A stretch of 7,411 nt of DNA, taken from Candidatus Poseidoniaceae archaeon (GTDB taxonomy: Archaea > Thermoplasmatota > Poseidoniia > Poseidoniales > Poseidoniaceae). Positions 1-6,726 of the stretch are shown here, in pieces (positions within the stretch are counted from its first letter, which is position 1; every line of letters begins with the position of its first letter). Position numbers and translations under genes: made by a program. The stretch covers positions 1 through 7,411 of the forward strand of contig JAKUNY010000072.1 in the NCBI GenBank assembly GCA_022451765.1, in the 5' to 3' direction. The notes under the pieces are model-generated. The model saw only the letters and a program-made list of their open reading frames with translations. It did no database searches and was not told the origin of the DNA.

Positions 1-1
1 T

Positions 2-892
2 CAGCCACCACAGGTAATGTTTGCAGAAGTGCAAGCAGAAGAGGGCGATTCAGGTGTGGAGCTGCATTGGAATGTTTCGATAACAAACGGCGTCGAACGG
101 GATGTGAAACTCCGATATGGATACCGTGTATCAGGAACGGATGTTTACGTGAACGAACAAATTCTCACCCTTGGTTCCGGTACACTCAGCGGGCAAACTG
201 TGCTTGGAGAAATTCAGGGTGATACGGTTTTGATTCGAATGGAACCTGTCGATTGGACCGCATCAACCAGCAGTTACATCGCCACATCAATGTTGGAGAC
301 GGTCGAAGCTGAATATTCTCTTCAAATCAATCCAATTACACTTCCAAGGGAACCCGTTGAGGGGGAGGTGGTCACGGTGACCATCATGATTCAAAACACA
401 GGTCCGGTGGCTGGACCGTCGGGCTTCCTTTACCTAACCGACAGCAGTGGCCTCCTTCTTGGACAACTCCCTACTGAGCCCTTACAAGCCAGTTCTTCGA
501 GGAACCTTGACCTCACATTTGTGGTTCCGAACGGTAACGAGATGATCTTGGACGCAGAATGGCGATACGATGGGATTGTCGTCATGGATGAACAAAGCAT
601 ACTGGTTTCTCCTCGAGTAGTCGAGGATGCCGCATCTGACGTTCCATTTGTTGCCATTGGAGGTGGTGCGGCAGTTGCGTGTTGCATCATTCTTGTTCTC
701 CACTTGAGGCGAGCAACAGGCCAATTAGACTCAATGAAACCCGTCAAGGAAAAGAAGGCGCAGCCAAAGCCAGAAAAGAAGGTTGAGCCCATAGAAACAT
801 CCTGTCCCGCTTGTGACAGAACGTTGCGGATTCCAGGAGATTACTCAGGAGTAGTGCGATGTCCGGACTGCTCTGAAAAGTTCACGGTTTAA
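2..892 (+). CDS. Membrane-anchored Ig-like surface protein with C-terminal zinc ribbon (5' end outside window)
   Basis: The frame is open to the left edge, so the true start probably lies upstream; the first internal ATG is at 17, and residues are numbered from it. Residues 1-200 are beta-rich with no charged coiled regions. Residues about 100-198 resemble a CARDB/Ig-like extracellular domain (a 'VTVTIMIQNTGPVAG' stretch followed by alternating strands). A single hydrophobic segment follows at about 209-230 (GGGAAVACCIILVLHL) and then RR, which predicts an external N-terminal part and a cytoplasmic tail. The tail has a Lys/Pro/Glu linker (240-260) and a zinc ribbon with C263-x2-C266-x15-C282-x2-C285, similar to MJ0042-type finger domains. 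TAA at 890-892 ends the frame, but the same frame continues with a second, matching ribbon (see 893-1078), so this product may be a truncated form. The ligand and function of the outer part are unknown. The architecture is clear; the biological role is not. Confidence 0.75.
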   Translation, partial: QPPQVMFAEVQAEEGDSGVELHWNVSITNGVERDVKLRYGYRVSGTDVYVNEQILTLGSGTLSGQTVLGEIQGDTVLIRMEPVDWTASTSSYIATSMLETVEAEYSLQINPITLPREPVEGEVVTVTIMIQNTGPVAGPSGFLYLTDSSGLLLGQLPTEPLQASSSRNLDLTFVVPNGNEMILDAEWRYDGIVVMDEQSILVSPRVVEDAASDVPFVAIGGGAAVACCIILVLHLRRATGQLDSMKPVKEKKAQPKPEKKVEPIETSCPACDRTLRIPGDYSGVVRCPDCSEKFTV

Positions 893-1078
893 GCACAAGA
901 ATCTCTCGATATTGACGAAGAATTGGATGCGATTGATGATGTGGAACCTGAACAAGAAACGACACAAACGAAAGTGGAGATTGCTTGTCCAAAATGTTCT
1001 TCCAAACTCCGCGTTCCTTCCTCCTACAAAGGCTCAGTTCGCTGTCCAACCTGTTCCCACGTCTTTTCTGCATCATAG
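893..1078 (+). pseudogene. In-frame continuation encoding a second zinc ribbon after the TAA of the upstream gene
   Basis: Directly after the TAA at 890-892 the same reading frame runs 61 sense codons to TAG at 1076-1078. It encodes an acidic linker (AQESLDIDEELDAIDDVEPE) and then a zinc ribbon with C-x2-C-x15-C-x2-C, the same spacing as the ribbon just upstream. It shares the pattern CPxCxxxLR(I/V)PxxYxGxVRCPxCxxxF. This is therefore the real C-terminus of an ancestral two-ribbon protein, not chance. There is no ATG in frame. TTG at 923 and GTG at 941 could allow reinitiation of a small free ribbon protein, but neither has an obvious ribosome binding site. Explanations are a recent nonsense mutation (for example from CAA, GAA or AAA), a sequencing or consensus error, stop readthrough, or a separate small gene. 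TAA is not the codon used for pyrrolysine. No frameshift is needed. Confidence 0.7.
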
Positions 1079-1091
1079 GATACAGAGAAAG

Positions 1092-1105
1092 TCTTGAATT
1101 CCAGA
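1092..1105. promoter_or_regulatory. Imperfect 14-base palindrome upstream of the DtxR-family gene
   Basis: TCTTGAATTCCAGA pairs at 6 of 7 positions around a GAATTC centre. It ends 16 bases before the ATG at 1122, where an autoregulatory operator could lie. It does not look like the TTAGG-n4-CCTAA pattern of DtxR-type boxes, and a palindrome of this quality can arise by chance, so this is a weak candidate. Confidence 0.2.
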
Positions 1106-1110
1106 ACCAC

Positions 1111-1114
1111 GAGG
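1111..1114 (+). promoter_or_regulatory. Possible ribosome binding site for the DtxR-family gene
   Basis: GAGG lies 7 bases before the ATG at 1122, a usual Shine-Dalgarno spacing. It is short and could be chance, but it agrees with the start chosen from the DtxR alignment. Confidence 0.35.
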
Positions 1115-1121
1115 CCAAATC

Positions 1122-1790
1122 ATGGCCGGACACTTTCAAGAATTTGAAGATGAATATCTTGAGACGATGTACGAATTTTACGAAGATGATGCATCGGCAC
1201 GCGTCCGTACCGGAGATTTGGCTGAGCGCCTCGGTGTTTCACCTGCTTCAGCCACCGAAATGATCCAAAGATTATCGGCAAAAGGGTTCATGGATTATGA
1301 GCGGTACAAGGGTGCAAAATTAACTGCAAAAGGTCTTGTGCATGGGCAGATGATGAAGCGACGCCATCGCCTTGCTGAAGTGTTGCTGGACCGAATTCCA
1401 TTCGATGGAAACATGCATGAGACGGCTTGCAGACTTGAACACGCAATCGATGATGACTTGGAGGTTGCATTAACAGTTCTGCTCGGAGATCCGCAACAAG
1501 ATCCAAGTGGCCGGGACATCCCGAAGTCGGGCGAACATTTGGAGCAACGTGTCAAAGCCTTCCAACAAACCCACCTCGAGTTGTCGAATCTCAAAGTAAA
1601 TGAGTCAGGAACAATCCAAGGCATCCTGCTTTCTGAGGCTTTGAAATCACTGATAAATTCCTCGATGAACCTTGGCGACGTAATCGTATCGCACGGGGAA
1701 GATGTCTACTCCATCAGTGGGCAAGAGATGCTCCTAAGCGACACTATCGCCAAGAGCATTATCGTGCAGACACAAAGGAACAAGAATTGA
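1122..1790 (+). CDS. DtxR/MntR/IdeR-family metal-dependent transcriptional repressor
   Basis: A cytoplasmic DNA-binding repressor of 222 residues that uses Fe(II) or Mn(II) as corepressor. Residues 8-70 form the winged helix (EYLETMYEF, then VRTGDLAERLGVSPASATEMIQ). Residues 71-150 are the dimerisation and metal domain, with the family signature around HETACRLEH. Residues about 151-215 look like the SH3/FeoA-like third domain of full-length DtxR proteins (DtxR is about 226 residues; short MntR is about 142). Metal ligands align well with DtxR: H82, E86, H99, C103, E106 and H107. At the position of DtxR Met10 / MntR Asp8 there is E11, and E14 aligns with MntR Glu11, so the ligand set mixes both types and I would not call iron or manganese specificity. 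It starts 43 bases after the zinc-ribbon frame ends. Family assignment is firm; targets are unknown, though a candidate box lies at 7107-7122. Confidence 0.93.
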   Translation: MAGHFQEFEDEYLETMYEFYEDDASARVRTGDLAERLGVSPASATEMIQRLSAKGFMDYERYKGAKLTAKGLVHGQMMKRRHRLAEVLLDRIPFDGNMHETACRLEHAIDDDLEVALTVLLGDPQQDPSGRDIPKSGEHLEQRVKAFQQTHLELSNLKVNESGTIQGILLSEALKSLINSSMNLGDVIVSHGEDVYSISGQEMLLSDTIAKSIIVQTQRNKN

Positions 1791-1835
1791 GCCATTCTTA
1801 GAAATCGGCCCCGAATGCTTTTGAGTTCAACCATC

Positions 1836-1840
1836 AAGGA
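1836..1840 (+). promoter_or_regulatory. Ribosome binding site supporting the GTG start at 1847
   Basis: AAGGA lies 6 bases before GTG 1847. This supports the GTG over the in-frame ATG at 1883, which would remove 12 polar residues. Confidence 0.5.
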
Positions 1841-1846
1841 CTTTGT

Positions 1847-3349
1847 GTGAGCGAAACAACTGTCGAGGTTTCGAACGATGACATGCCCTCTCCTTTGTTT
1901 GAACGAGAACGTGTACTGCTCTCCATCGACAACCAACTAATTTCGTTAGGATTACGACTTACCTTGCTTCTTCCTGCTTTTTGCTTGTTCATTCTTATTG
2001 GCTCATGGGCGTACGAAGGAACAGACCCGAATTGGTGGGAATCCAGCATCGAACCATCGGTTGGGCAATCGTTCAGCTCAACCTTGTTGTTGCTAGGAAC
2101 CGTTGTAGGAATAGGATGGTTGCTTGCTCTTGGAATTCATCGCTATCGCATTGCGCTCTCATACGCTGCGTTTGTCCATGAGGTTGAAGCGTCGGTTAAG
2201 CGACATCAGAGCATCGAAGCCCTTCATGGATACGATGGGATGGCACACCGCATTCACAAGCAACTGCGTATGCACTCACTTTCGTTCACAACCGGTCTGC
2301 TGAGCTGCATCGGACTTGGCGTCGGGTTGATCATTGGACTCCAGACTTCGCTTGGCGAGAATCTCTTTCTTGCATCATGGGGTATGCTGCTGCTCGCTGT
2401 TGGCTTCCACATGAACACAAGGCAGAACCGATTCAACATGGTTCACAAGTCAGGCTTGTTGGATGCTTTCGAAGCACCCGTGCATCCTTCAACACTGGAA
2501 GGTGTGTTTGATGATATGATTCGAACACATCTCGACCCACTTCTTCGATCAAAATACGATGAGCTTATGCGCTCAGTACAGGGTTTTGTCAAACGCGGAA
2601 TCAAGCATGACTTCGCACGTGAAAAAGTCCTCATGACGTTGTACAGGCATTACAACGGGCTTGATTCCAAGACCGTGCGGCTCGAGCTTGAGGAAGTTCT
2701 CAAGGAAGACGGAGCAGACCTCCTCTTGGATGATAAATCGTTTAGCCTTGAGCTCTGGCTTGAACTGATTGAACATGCGCAGCAGCAGTGTCCAGCCTTC
2801 TTCCGTCTGATTGACCGTATCGAGCAGGACATGGAGTTCGGACGCCCGCCAGCACTCAAAGACCTTGTATTCGAAGTTGATTTGGAAAACGTCGTGACCA
2901 AGCGTGCGAATCTATTTGTTTTCATGCACAATCTTTCAAAGAAAAGCAGAACCGTCGTGTTCAGAGTTCAATCGCCGGATTTTCGACCCAATCAAATTTC
3001 AATGCGTTATGATTTGGCTCCCGGCAAAGAGATGTGGTGGTCGAGCGAGTCTCTGCCCATTGCCATTGAGGGCAACGAGGATGTTCTCGGAAAGATGACA
3101 GGACTGCTGCGAGATGGTACAATGGCCTGGCAAACGCTCCTCCCAGAACGATTTGGTGAAGCCACTGTCTCTGTTCGGCTTGAGGAAGTCAGTGGAGATC
3201 TTCTGATTGGACGTCAAATCAATGTCAACGTTCGCAACGAGTTCCGTCGCCGCCTTCGCAGGATTGTAACTCTCTCAACCCAAGTGATGGGCGCCCTAGT
3301 TATCACTCTCGCAACAGTGCTTGAAATGCTTGAAATCTTCAATGTTTGA
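1847..3349 (+). CDS. Uncharacterised multi-pass membrane protein with GTG start
   Basis: I do not recognise this 500-residue protein. Four hydrophobic segments are visible in the N-terminal part, at about 34-54, 77-97, 146-166 and 171-188, in two hairpins. A soluble, helical and highly charged region follows (about 190-345, rich in Leu, Glu, Asp and Arg), then a region that looks beta-rich (about 340-465, including LFVFMHNLSKKSRTVVFRV). A final basic stretch (RRRLRR, 467-472) precedes a fifth hydrophobic segment at about 473-494. There is no signal peptide and no obvious catalytic motif. The even number of N-terminal segments plus a C-terminal anchor would leave the large middle region on one side; the basic flanks favour the cytoplasm. 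The start is GTG with AAGGA six bases upstream; ATG at 1883 is the alternative. It begins 56 bases after the DtxR-family stop, so co-transcription with the regulator is possible but unproven. A membrane scaffold or sensor is one guess. Confidence 0.85.
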   Translation: MSETTVEVSNDDMPSPLFERERVLLSIDNQLISLGLRLTLLLPAFCLFILIGSWAYEGTDPNWWESSIEPSVGQSFSSTLLLLGTVVGIGWLLALGIHRYRIALSYAAFVHEVEASVKRHQSIEALHGYDGMAHRIHKQLRMHSLSFTTGLLSCIGLGVGLIIGLQTSLGENLFLASWGMLLLAVGFHMNTRQNRFNMVHKSGLLDAFEAPVHPSTLEGVFDDMIRTHLDPLLRSKYDELMRSVQGFVKRGIKHDFAREKVLMTLYRHYNGLDSKTVRLELEEVLKEDGADLLLDDKSFSLELWLELIEHAQQQCPAFFRLIDRIEQDMEFGRPPALKDLVFEVDLENVVTKRANLFVFMHNLSKKSRTVVFRVQSPDFRPNQISMRYDLAPGKEMWWSSESLPIAIEGNEDVLGKMTGLLRDGTMAWQTLLPERFGEATVSVRLEEVSGDLLIGRQINVNVRNEFRRRLRRIVTLSTQVMGALVITLATVLEMLEIFNV

Positions 3350-3400
3350 TTCGGGCATAGCAAGCCACAGGTTTGAAATGCAAAACCACTACGCAGTGAT

Positions 3401-4408
3401 ATGTTGGGTTCGAAAGACCAAGCAGAGGAACGTCCTGATGCAGACTTGCGAGACCGCTTGCATGCGATGGAAGCCAAGGTACGCAAGTTGCGAGAAGTAA
3501 GGAACAATTTCAGTTCCGATGCACGTTCGGCTGCAGAACAACGAAACGCTGTTCAAGCACAGTACAAGGAACACCGAGAAAAGGTCGATCTTGTTCTGGC
3601 TGAAGTCAAGGCTATCCGTACCGAAGTTCGTATGTTCAAAGAGAAGCGAAATGCCATCCAGGATCAAATCAAATCCGTGATTGGACAAGCCAAAGGTCGC
3701 CGTGGAGAAAAGAGTGAGAAAAAGAGTGCTACAGCAGAACACGCACAGCTTAAGCGTGATGTGGCCCAGCTTGAAAACCTCTACAACACCTCGGCAATGG
3801 GTCCGAAGAAAGAAAAGGAGACGATGGAAAAAATCAAGATTATGCATCGTCGCATTCAGGAGCTTGCTCCGGATGTCGAAGCTTTTGAACTGGTTGCTGT
3901 CGATTTGGAGGATCTTGATGCAGCGATTAAAACCCTCAAGGCTGAGGCCGACGCCGCCCACCAAGCAATGCTTGAGGCAGTCGGACGTGCTGATGAAAAG
4001 TCCAAAGAAGTCGATGAGGCATTCTCGCATCGTGATTTCCTCAAAGCAGAAGGCGATCGGCATCACAATGAGTACGTTGCCTTGCGTGCAAAGGCTGATG
4101 AAACACATTCCAAGATTGATGAGATGATGACCGATGTCAACAAAGTCCGTGACGAGTTGAACATGGCTCGTGAAGAGCGAAAGTCTTGGATGACCGAGCA
4201 CAACAACGCAGTGACAAAGAGTCTCAAAACCGGTGCTGAATCAGAGGAAGTAGCGGATGAATTAATCACCAGTCTACTAAGTGAAGGAACACTTACTTTT
4301 GGTGGAATGGGTCAAGAAGAAACTTCCGCCGCAAATGCTCCACGACGTGGTGGAAAGAAGAAGAAGATGGGCCGTATCGATATGTCGGCTGGTCGTCGAC
4401 GTCGTTGA
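3401..4408 (+). CDS. COG1340-like long coiled-coil protein
   Basis: A 335-residue, highly charged protein that is almost entirely helical with heptad-like Leu/Ala/Val spacing from about 10 to 290, in several blocks separated by a basic Lys/Gly/Ser stretch near 98-112 and a short break near 129-137. Repeated KRN/ERN/REVRN motifs, the block around HNEYVALRAKADETHSKIDE and the ending ADELITSLLSEGTLTF resemble the uncharacterised archaeal coiled-coil family COG1340, whose members have a similar length and are often misnamed phosphoserine phosphatase. No enzymatic motif is present. The last 30 residues are a disordered basic tail (RRGGKKKKMGR and RRRR) that could contact nucleic acid or acidic membrane surfaces. 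It starts at ATG 51 bases after the membrane-protein gene, with no clear Shine-Dalgarno. The nucleotidyltransferase gene follows almost at once, which suggests co-transcription. A structural or scaffolding role is inferred only from the fold. Confidence 0.85.
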   Translation: MLGSKDQAEERPDADLRDRLHAMEAKVRKLREVRNNFSSDARSAAEQRNAVQAQYKEHREKVDLVLAEVKAIRTEVRMFKEKRNAIQDQIKSVIGQAKGRRGEKSEKKSATAEHAQLKRDVAQLENLYNTSAMGPKKEKETMEKIKIMHRRIQELAPDVEAFELVAVDLEDLDAAIKTLKAEADAAHQAMLEAVGRADEKSKEVDEAFSHRDFLKAEGDRHHNEYVALRAKADETHSKIDEMMTDVNKVRDELNMAREERKSWMTEHNNAVTKSLKTGAESEEVADELITSLLSEGTLTFGGMGQEETSAANAPRRGGKKKKMGRIDMSAGRRRR

Positions 4409-4413
4409 TCGAC

Positions 4414-5442
4414 ATGCTTGGAATTATCATGGCCGGTGGCCAAGGCTCCCGTCTACGTCCAATTACAGATGCTCGGCCAAAGCCAATGGTTGAGGTTTTA
4501 GGGCGTCCTGTCATTGATTTTGTCAAGGATTCAATGGTTCAGGGAGGCGTTGACAACATTATCGTAACCACAGGCTATCGTGGAGAGATGCTTGCAGAAC
4601 ACGTCAAGGGCTGGAATGCTGAGCACTGCAGTGCTCGCATTAATCAAGAATCCACTCCCATGGGTACTGCTGGAAGTGTTCGATTGCTACTGAACGAGAT
4701 TACTGAAACAGTGATCATCGGATCTGGCGATTCTGTCGCCTCCTTTGATGTTGCATCGTTGATCGAAGCACACAAGCGTAGCGGAGCGAAAGCGACGATG
4801 GCATTGTGGGAAGTTGAAGACCCCAGTCCATTTGGTATCGTTGGACTGTCGCCAACAAACAATGGAGAGGTTGATGGGCAACTTCGTGAAGGGTACATTC
4901 GTAAGTTCAAAGAAAAGCCGACACCAGAGGAAGCATTCAGCAACGTCATCAATGCTGGATTGTACATCCTTGAGCCAGAGGTGATGGCATTGGTTCCTGA
5001 AGGAGAGAAATACGATTTTTCAAAGAATCTTTTCCCTCGATTGCTCGACATGGGTTGGCCAATGTACGCTCAAGCCATCAACGGTGTGTGGTTTGATGTT
5101 GGTTCCCCTCAGGAATTGATCCGTGCTCAAAATGTTTTGATTCAACAAAGAGACGAACTTCCATTTCCGCTGCCTGAAGGTAGCCGAATCGTGCAGGGTT
5201 CGTTCTTCCATCCTACAGCTGAGGTTTCTGATGATTCAAACGTTGAAGAATCGGTAATAGCCCAAAACGCGTTTGTTGGGCCAAATTCGGTTTTAGTAAA
5301 ATGTGTATTGATGAACGGATCGAGGGTTGAGGAAGGTGCGCAACTTGAGAACTGCATCCTCTCACCGGGTGCTGTCGTATCTGCAAATGTGTCTGCAGCC
5401 AACGTTATTTTGGGCGATGATGAACGCCTCAAAAACGATTGA
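4414..5442 (+). CDS. Sugar-1-phosphate nucleotidylyltransferase with left-handed beta-helix-like C-terminus
   Basis: A cytoplasmic enzyme that joins a sugar-1-phosphate to an NTP to give an NDP-sugar and pyrophosphate (COG1208 type, for glycan or lipid glycosylation). Residues 1-240 are the nucleotidyltransferase domain: MAGGQGSRLRPITDARPKPM (6-25) contains the GxGxRLxPxTxxxPKP loop with catalytic Arg and Lys. GTAGS is at 84-88, the metal-binding GD at 105-106, EKP at 167-169, NAG at 180-182 and DVGSP at 228-232. Residues about 260-336 show hexapeptide-like repeats (VIAQNAFVGPNSVL, ILSPGAVVSANV), as in GMP- and dTMP-transferring members. The usual Asn before GD is replaced (GSGDS). The sugar and base cannot be told from sequence. 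A TTG at 4405, overlapping the upstream stop as TTGA, would add three residues; I prefer ATG 4414 because MLGIIMAGG is the normal family start. Translational coupling to the coiled-coil gene is likely. Confidence 0.93.
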   Translation: MLGIIMAGGQGSRLRPITDARPKPMVEVLGRPVIDFVKDSMVQGGVDNIIVTTGYRGEMLAEHVKGWNAEHCSARINQESTPMGTAGSVRLLLNEITETVIIGSGDSVASFDVASLIEAHKRSGAKATMALWEVEDPSPFGIVGLSPTNNGEVDGQLREGYIRKFKEKPTPEEAFSNVINAGLYILEPEVMALVPEGEKYDFSKNLFPRLLDMGWPMYAQAINGVWFDVGSPQELIRAQNVLIQQRDELPFPLPEGSRIVQGSFFHPTAEVSDDSNVEESVIAQNAFVGPNSVLVKCVLMNGSRVEEGAQLENCILSPGAVVSANVSAANVILGDDERLKND

Positions 5443-5456
5443 ATTCTTTTCATAGC

Positions 5457-5478
5457 AGGGATTTAGTTCTAATACCCT
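5457..5478. promoter_or_regulatory. 22-base imperfect palindrome before the small ORF
   Basis: AGGG at 5457-5460 pairs with CCCT at 5475-5478, and TTAG with CTAA around a TT centre. Overall 8 of 10 pairs match, with two mismatched pairs between the arms. It ends 6 bases before ATG 5485. The AT-rich middle (TTTAGTTCTAATA) could also hold the TATA box if translation starts at ATG 5497 on a nearly leaderless transcript. It may be an operator overlapping the promoter, or a weak hairpin behind the nucleotidyltransferase gene. There is no T-tract after it. Confidence 0.4.
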
Positions 5479-5484
5479 CGTGAC

Positions 5485-5724
5485 ATGAAGGAGGCAATGG
5501 CAACAGAACGAACGTACGACCGGACATGGGAAGAAATTGAGACCATGCTTGCGCGTGCTGAGAAAAAGATGAGGAAGTGGAAGAATTTCTTCGAGGACTG
5601 TCGTGAGCGTGGCGACCGTGATGGGATGAAGGATGCTGCTCGTAATTTCAAAGCCCTGGAAGGTGTCATAAAGACCCTGAAGTGGACACTGGGTGACGTA
5701 AGCGTGGATACTCCGCTCGAGTGA
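5485..5724 (+). CDS. Small charged helical protein, function unknown
   Basis: A 79-residue protein, not recognised. It is rich in Lys, Arg, Glu and Asp with three Trp, and reads as two amphipathic helices (about 10-45 and 47-67) joined near RGDRDG, ending in a short polar tail. There is no membrane segment, no metal-binding Cys pair and only one Cys. It could be a small helical-hairpin adaptor or nucleic-acid-binding protein. The start is ambiguous: ATG 5485 has no ribosome binding site, while ATG 5497 (MATERTYDRT, 75 residues) has a perfect AAGGAGG only two bases before it, closer than usual. It follows the nucleotidyltransferase gene by 42 bases, which contain the 22-base palindrome. Its TGA abuts the stop of pdxS on the other strand. 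That it is a real gene is supported by filling the only available gap and by having coding-like composition. Confidence 0.65.
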   Translation: MKEAMATERTYDRTWEEIETMLARAEKKMRKWKNFFEDCRERGDRDGMKDAARNFKALEGVIKTLKWTLGDVSVDTPLE

Positions 5725-6717
5725 TTACCAGCCACGCTGATCGAGTCGAATCTCAAGCGTTTCGAGTTCATCACCCTTCATTGGATCGCCTTCAGTCATG
5801 GCCATTGCTTCTGCGACTTTGTTCGCATCATCGTAGTGAGCAGTTGCCATGACAATTGCATCGGCCATGTTGGGAGGGTCGTCCGACTTGAAAATTCCAG
5901 ACCCAACAAAGATACCGTCCAAGCCCATTCGCATCATGTGCGATGCGTCTGCGGGTGTGGCAATACCTCCGGCTGAGAAGGTAACAACGGGTAGTCGCCC
6001 GAGCGATTTTACTTCATCAAGGACGCCTCGAATGGATGATCGCATGGTTTCATCGATCGTTCCGAACGGTGTTTCGAGATGTGTCCCTGGAAGTTTGGAT
6101 GTGTCCGCAAGGACACGGTATCGTTCCAGTATGAGATCCGCAGTCTCGTCCAACAGTTCATCGTCCATCGATTGAACTTGCTTGATTTCTTGTGTAATCA
6201 GACGGGAGTGTGTTACGGCTGCCACGAGGTTTCCGGTCCCAGCCTCACCTTTTGTACGAATCCTTGCTGCTCCTTCATGGCTACGGCGAACTGCTTCGCC
6301 GAGTTCAGTCGCACCACAGACGAATGGGATATCATAGTCCTTCTTGTTGATGTGGAAGAACGGATCCGCAGGCGTCAATACTTCGGACTCATCAACCATG
6401 TCAACTCCCATTGCTTCGAGAATACGAGCTTCGCCTTCGTGGCCAATGCGAGCCTTGGCCATGACGGGAATGGATGTCCAATCGAGGATTCCTAGAATCA
6501 TGTCGGGATGGCTCATTCGAGCGACACCGCCTGCTTTGCGAATGTCCGCCGGAACACGCTCCAATGCCATAACTGCGACGGCACCGGCGTCTTCTGCGAC
6601 AGCAGCCTGAGCAGCATCGACAACGTCCATGATGACGCCCCCTTGTTGCATGCGAGCAAATCCTCGCTTGAGCAGGTCGCTACCGTGGCGGAGTTGTGTA
6701 AAATCTGTACGTGTCAT
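5725..6717 (-). CDS. pdxS: Pyridoxal 5'-phosphate synthase, synthase subunit PdxS
   Basis: The (beta/alpha)8-barrel subunit of deoxyxylulose-5-phosphate-independent PLP synthase. It combines ribose 5-phosphate, glyceraldehyde 3-phosphate and ammonia from the glutaminase PdxT. The 330 residues match PdxS throughout: RGFARMQQGGVIMDVVDA, GAVAVMALERVPADIRKAGG, IPVMAKARIGH, DESEVLTPADPFFHINK, RTKGEAGTGN, GGIATPADA and GIFVGSGIFKSDDP, ending in RGW. Catalytic residues equivalent to Bacillus subtilis D24, K81 and K149 are D31, K88 and K156. Between about 195 and 240 there is an insertion of some 35-40 residues relative to the B. subtilis enzyme (294 residues), as I recall from other archaeal PdxS. 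MSHP replaces the common MADP near residue 70. The start is ATG 6717 with AAGGA nine bases upstream; an in-frame TTG at 6726 would add three residues. PdxT is not in the window. It lies downstream of the ferredoxin gene with a 61-base spacer holding three palindromes. Confidence 0.97.
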   Translation of the reverse strand: MTRTDFTQLRHGSDLLKRGFARMQQGGVIMDVVDAAQAAVAEDAGAVAVMALERVPADIRKAGGVARMSHPDMILGILDWTSIPVMAKARIGHEGEARILEAMGVDMVDESEVLTPADPFFHINKKDYDIPFVCGATELGEAVRRSHEGAARIRTKGEAGTGNLVAAVTHSRLITQEIKQVQSMDDELLDETADLILERYRVLADTSKLPGTHLETPFGTIDETMRSSIRGVLDEVKSLGRLPVVTFSAGGIATPADASHMMRMGLDGIFVGSGIFKSDDPPNMADAIVMATAHYDDANKVAEAMAMTEGDPMKGDELETLEIRLDQRGW

Positions 6718-6726
6718 GAGTATCAA

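Noticed and set aside
430..792. Minus-strand ORF of 120 residues
   Set aside because: Antisense shadow of the surface-protein gene with no recognisable domain.
890..892. Pyrrolysine or selenocysteine decoding of the stop between the two zinc ribbons
   Set aside because: The codon is TAA; pyrrolysine uses TAG and selenocysteine TGA.
912..1263. Plus-strand ORFs at 912-1097 and 985-1263 in other frames
   Set aside because: They overlap the zinc-ribbon continuation and the start of the DtxR-family gene, and their translations have no family features; the ribbon frame (893-1078) is clearly the coding one.
1791..1846. Possible promoter in the gap before the membrane-protein gene
   Set aside because: No convincing TATA-like element at a proper distance; only the AAGGA ribosome binding site could be supported.
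3370..3398. Small inverted repeats (GGTTT/AAACC and CACT/AGTG) before the coiled-coil gene
   Set aside because: Arms of only four or five bases with a wide spacer and no T-tract; not distinguishable from chance.
3389..4201. Long minus-strand ORF of 270 residues, very hydrophobic and Cys/Phe-rich
   Set aside because: It lies exactly antisense to the coiled-coil gene. Reverse-complementing Lys/Glu-rich codons yields Phe/Leu/Ser/Cys-rich text, and no domain is visible in it.
4644..5051. Minus-strand ORF of 135 residues
   Set aside because: Antisense to conserved nucleotidyltransferase motifs; low-complexity Ser/Pro-rich translation.
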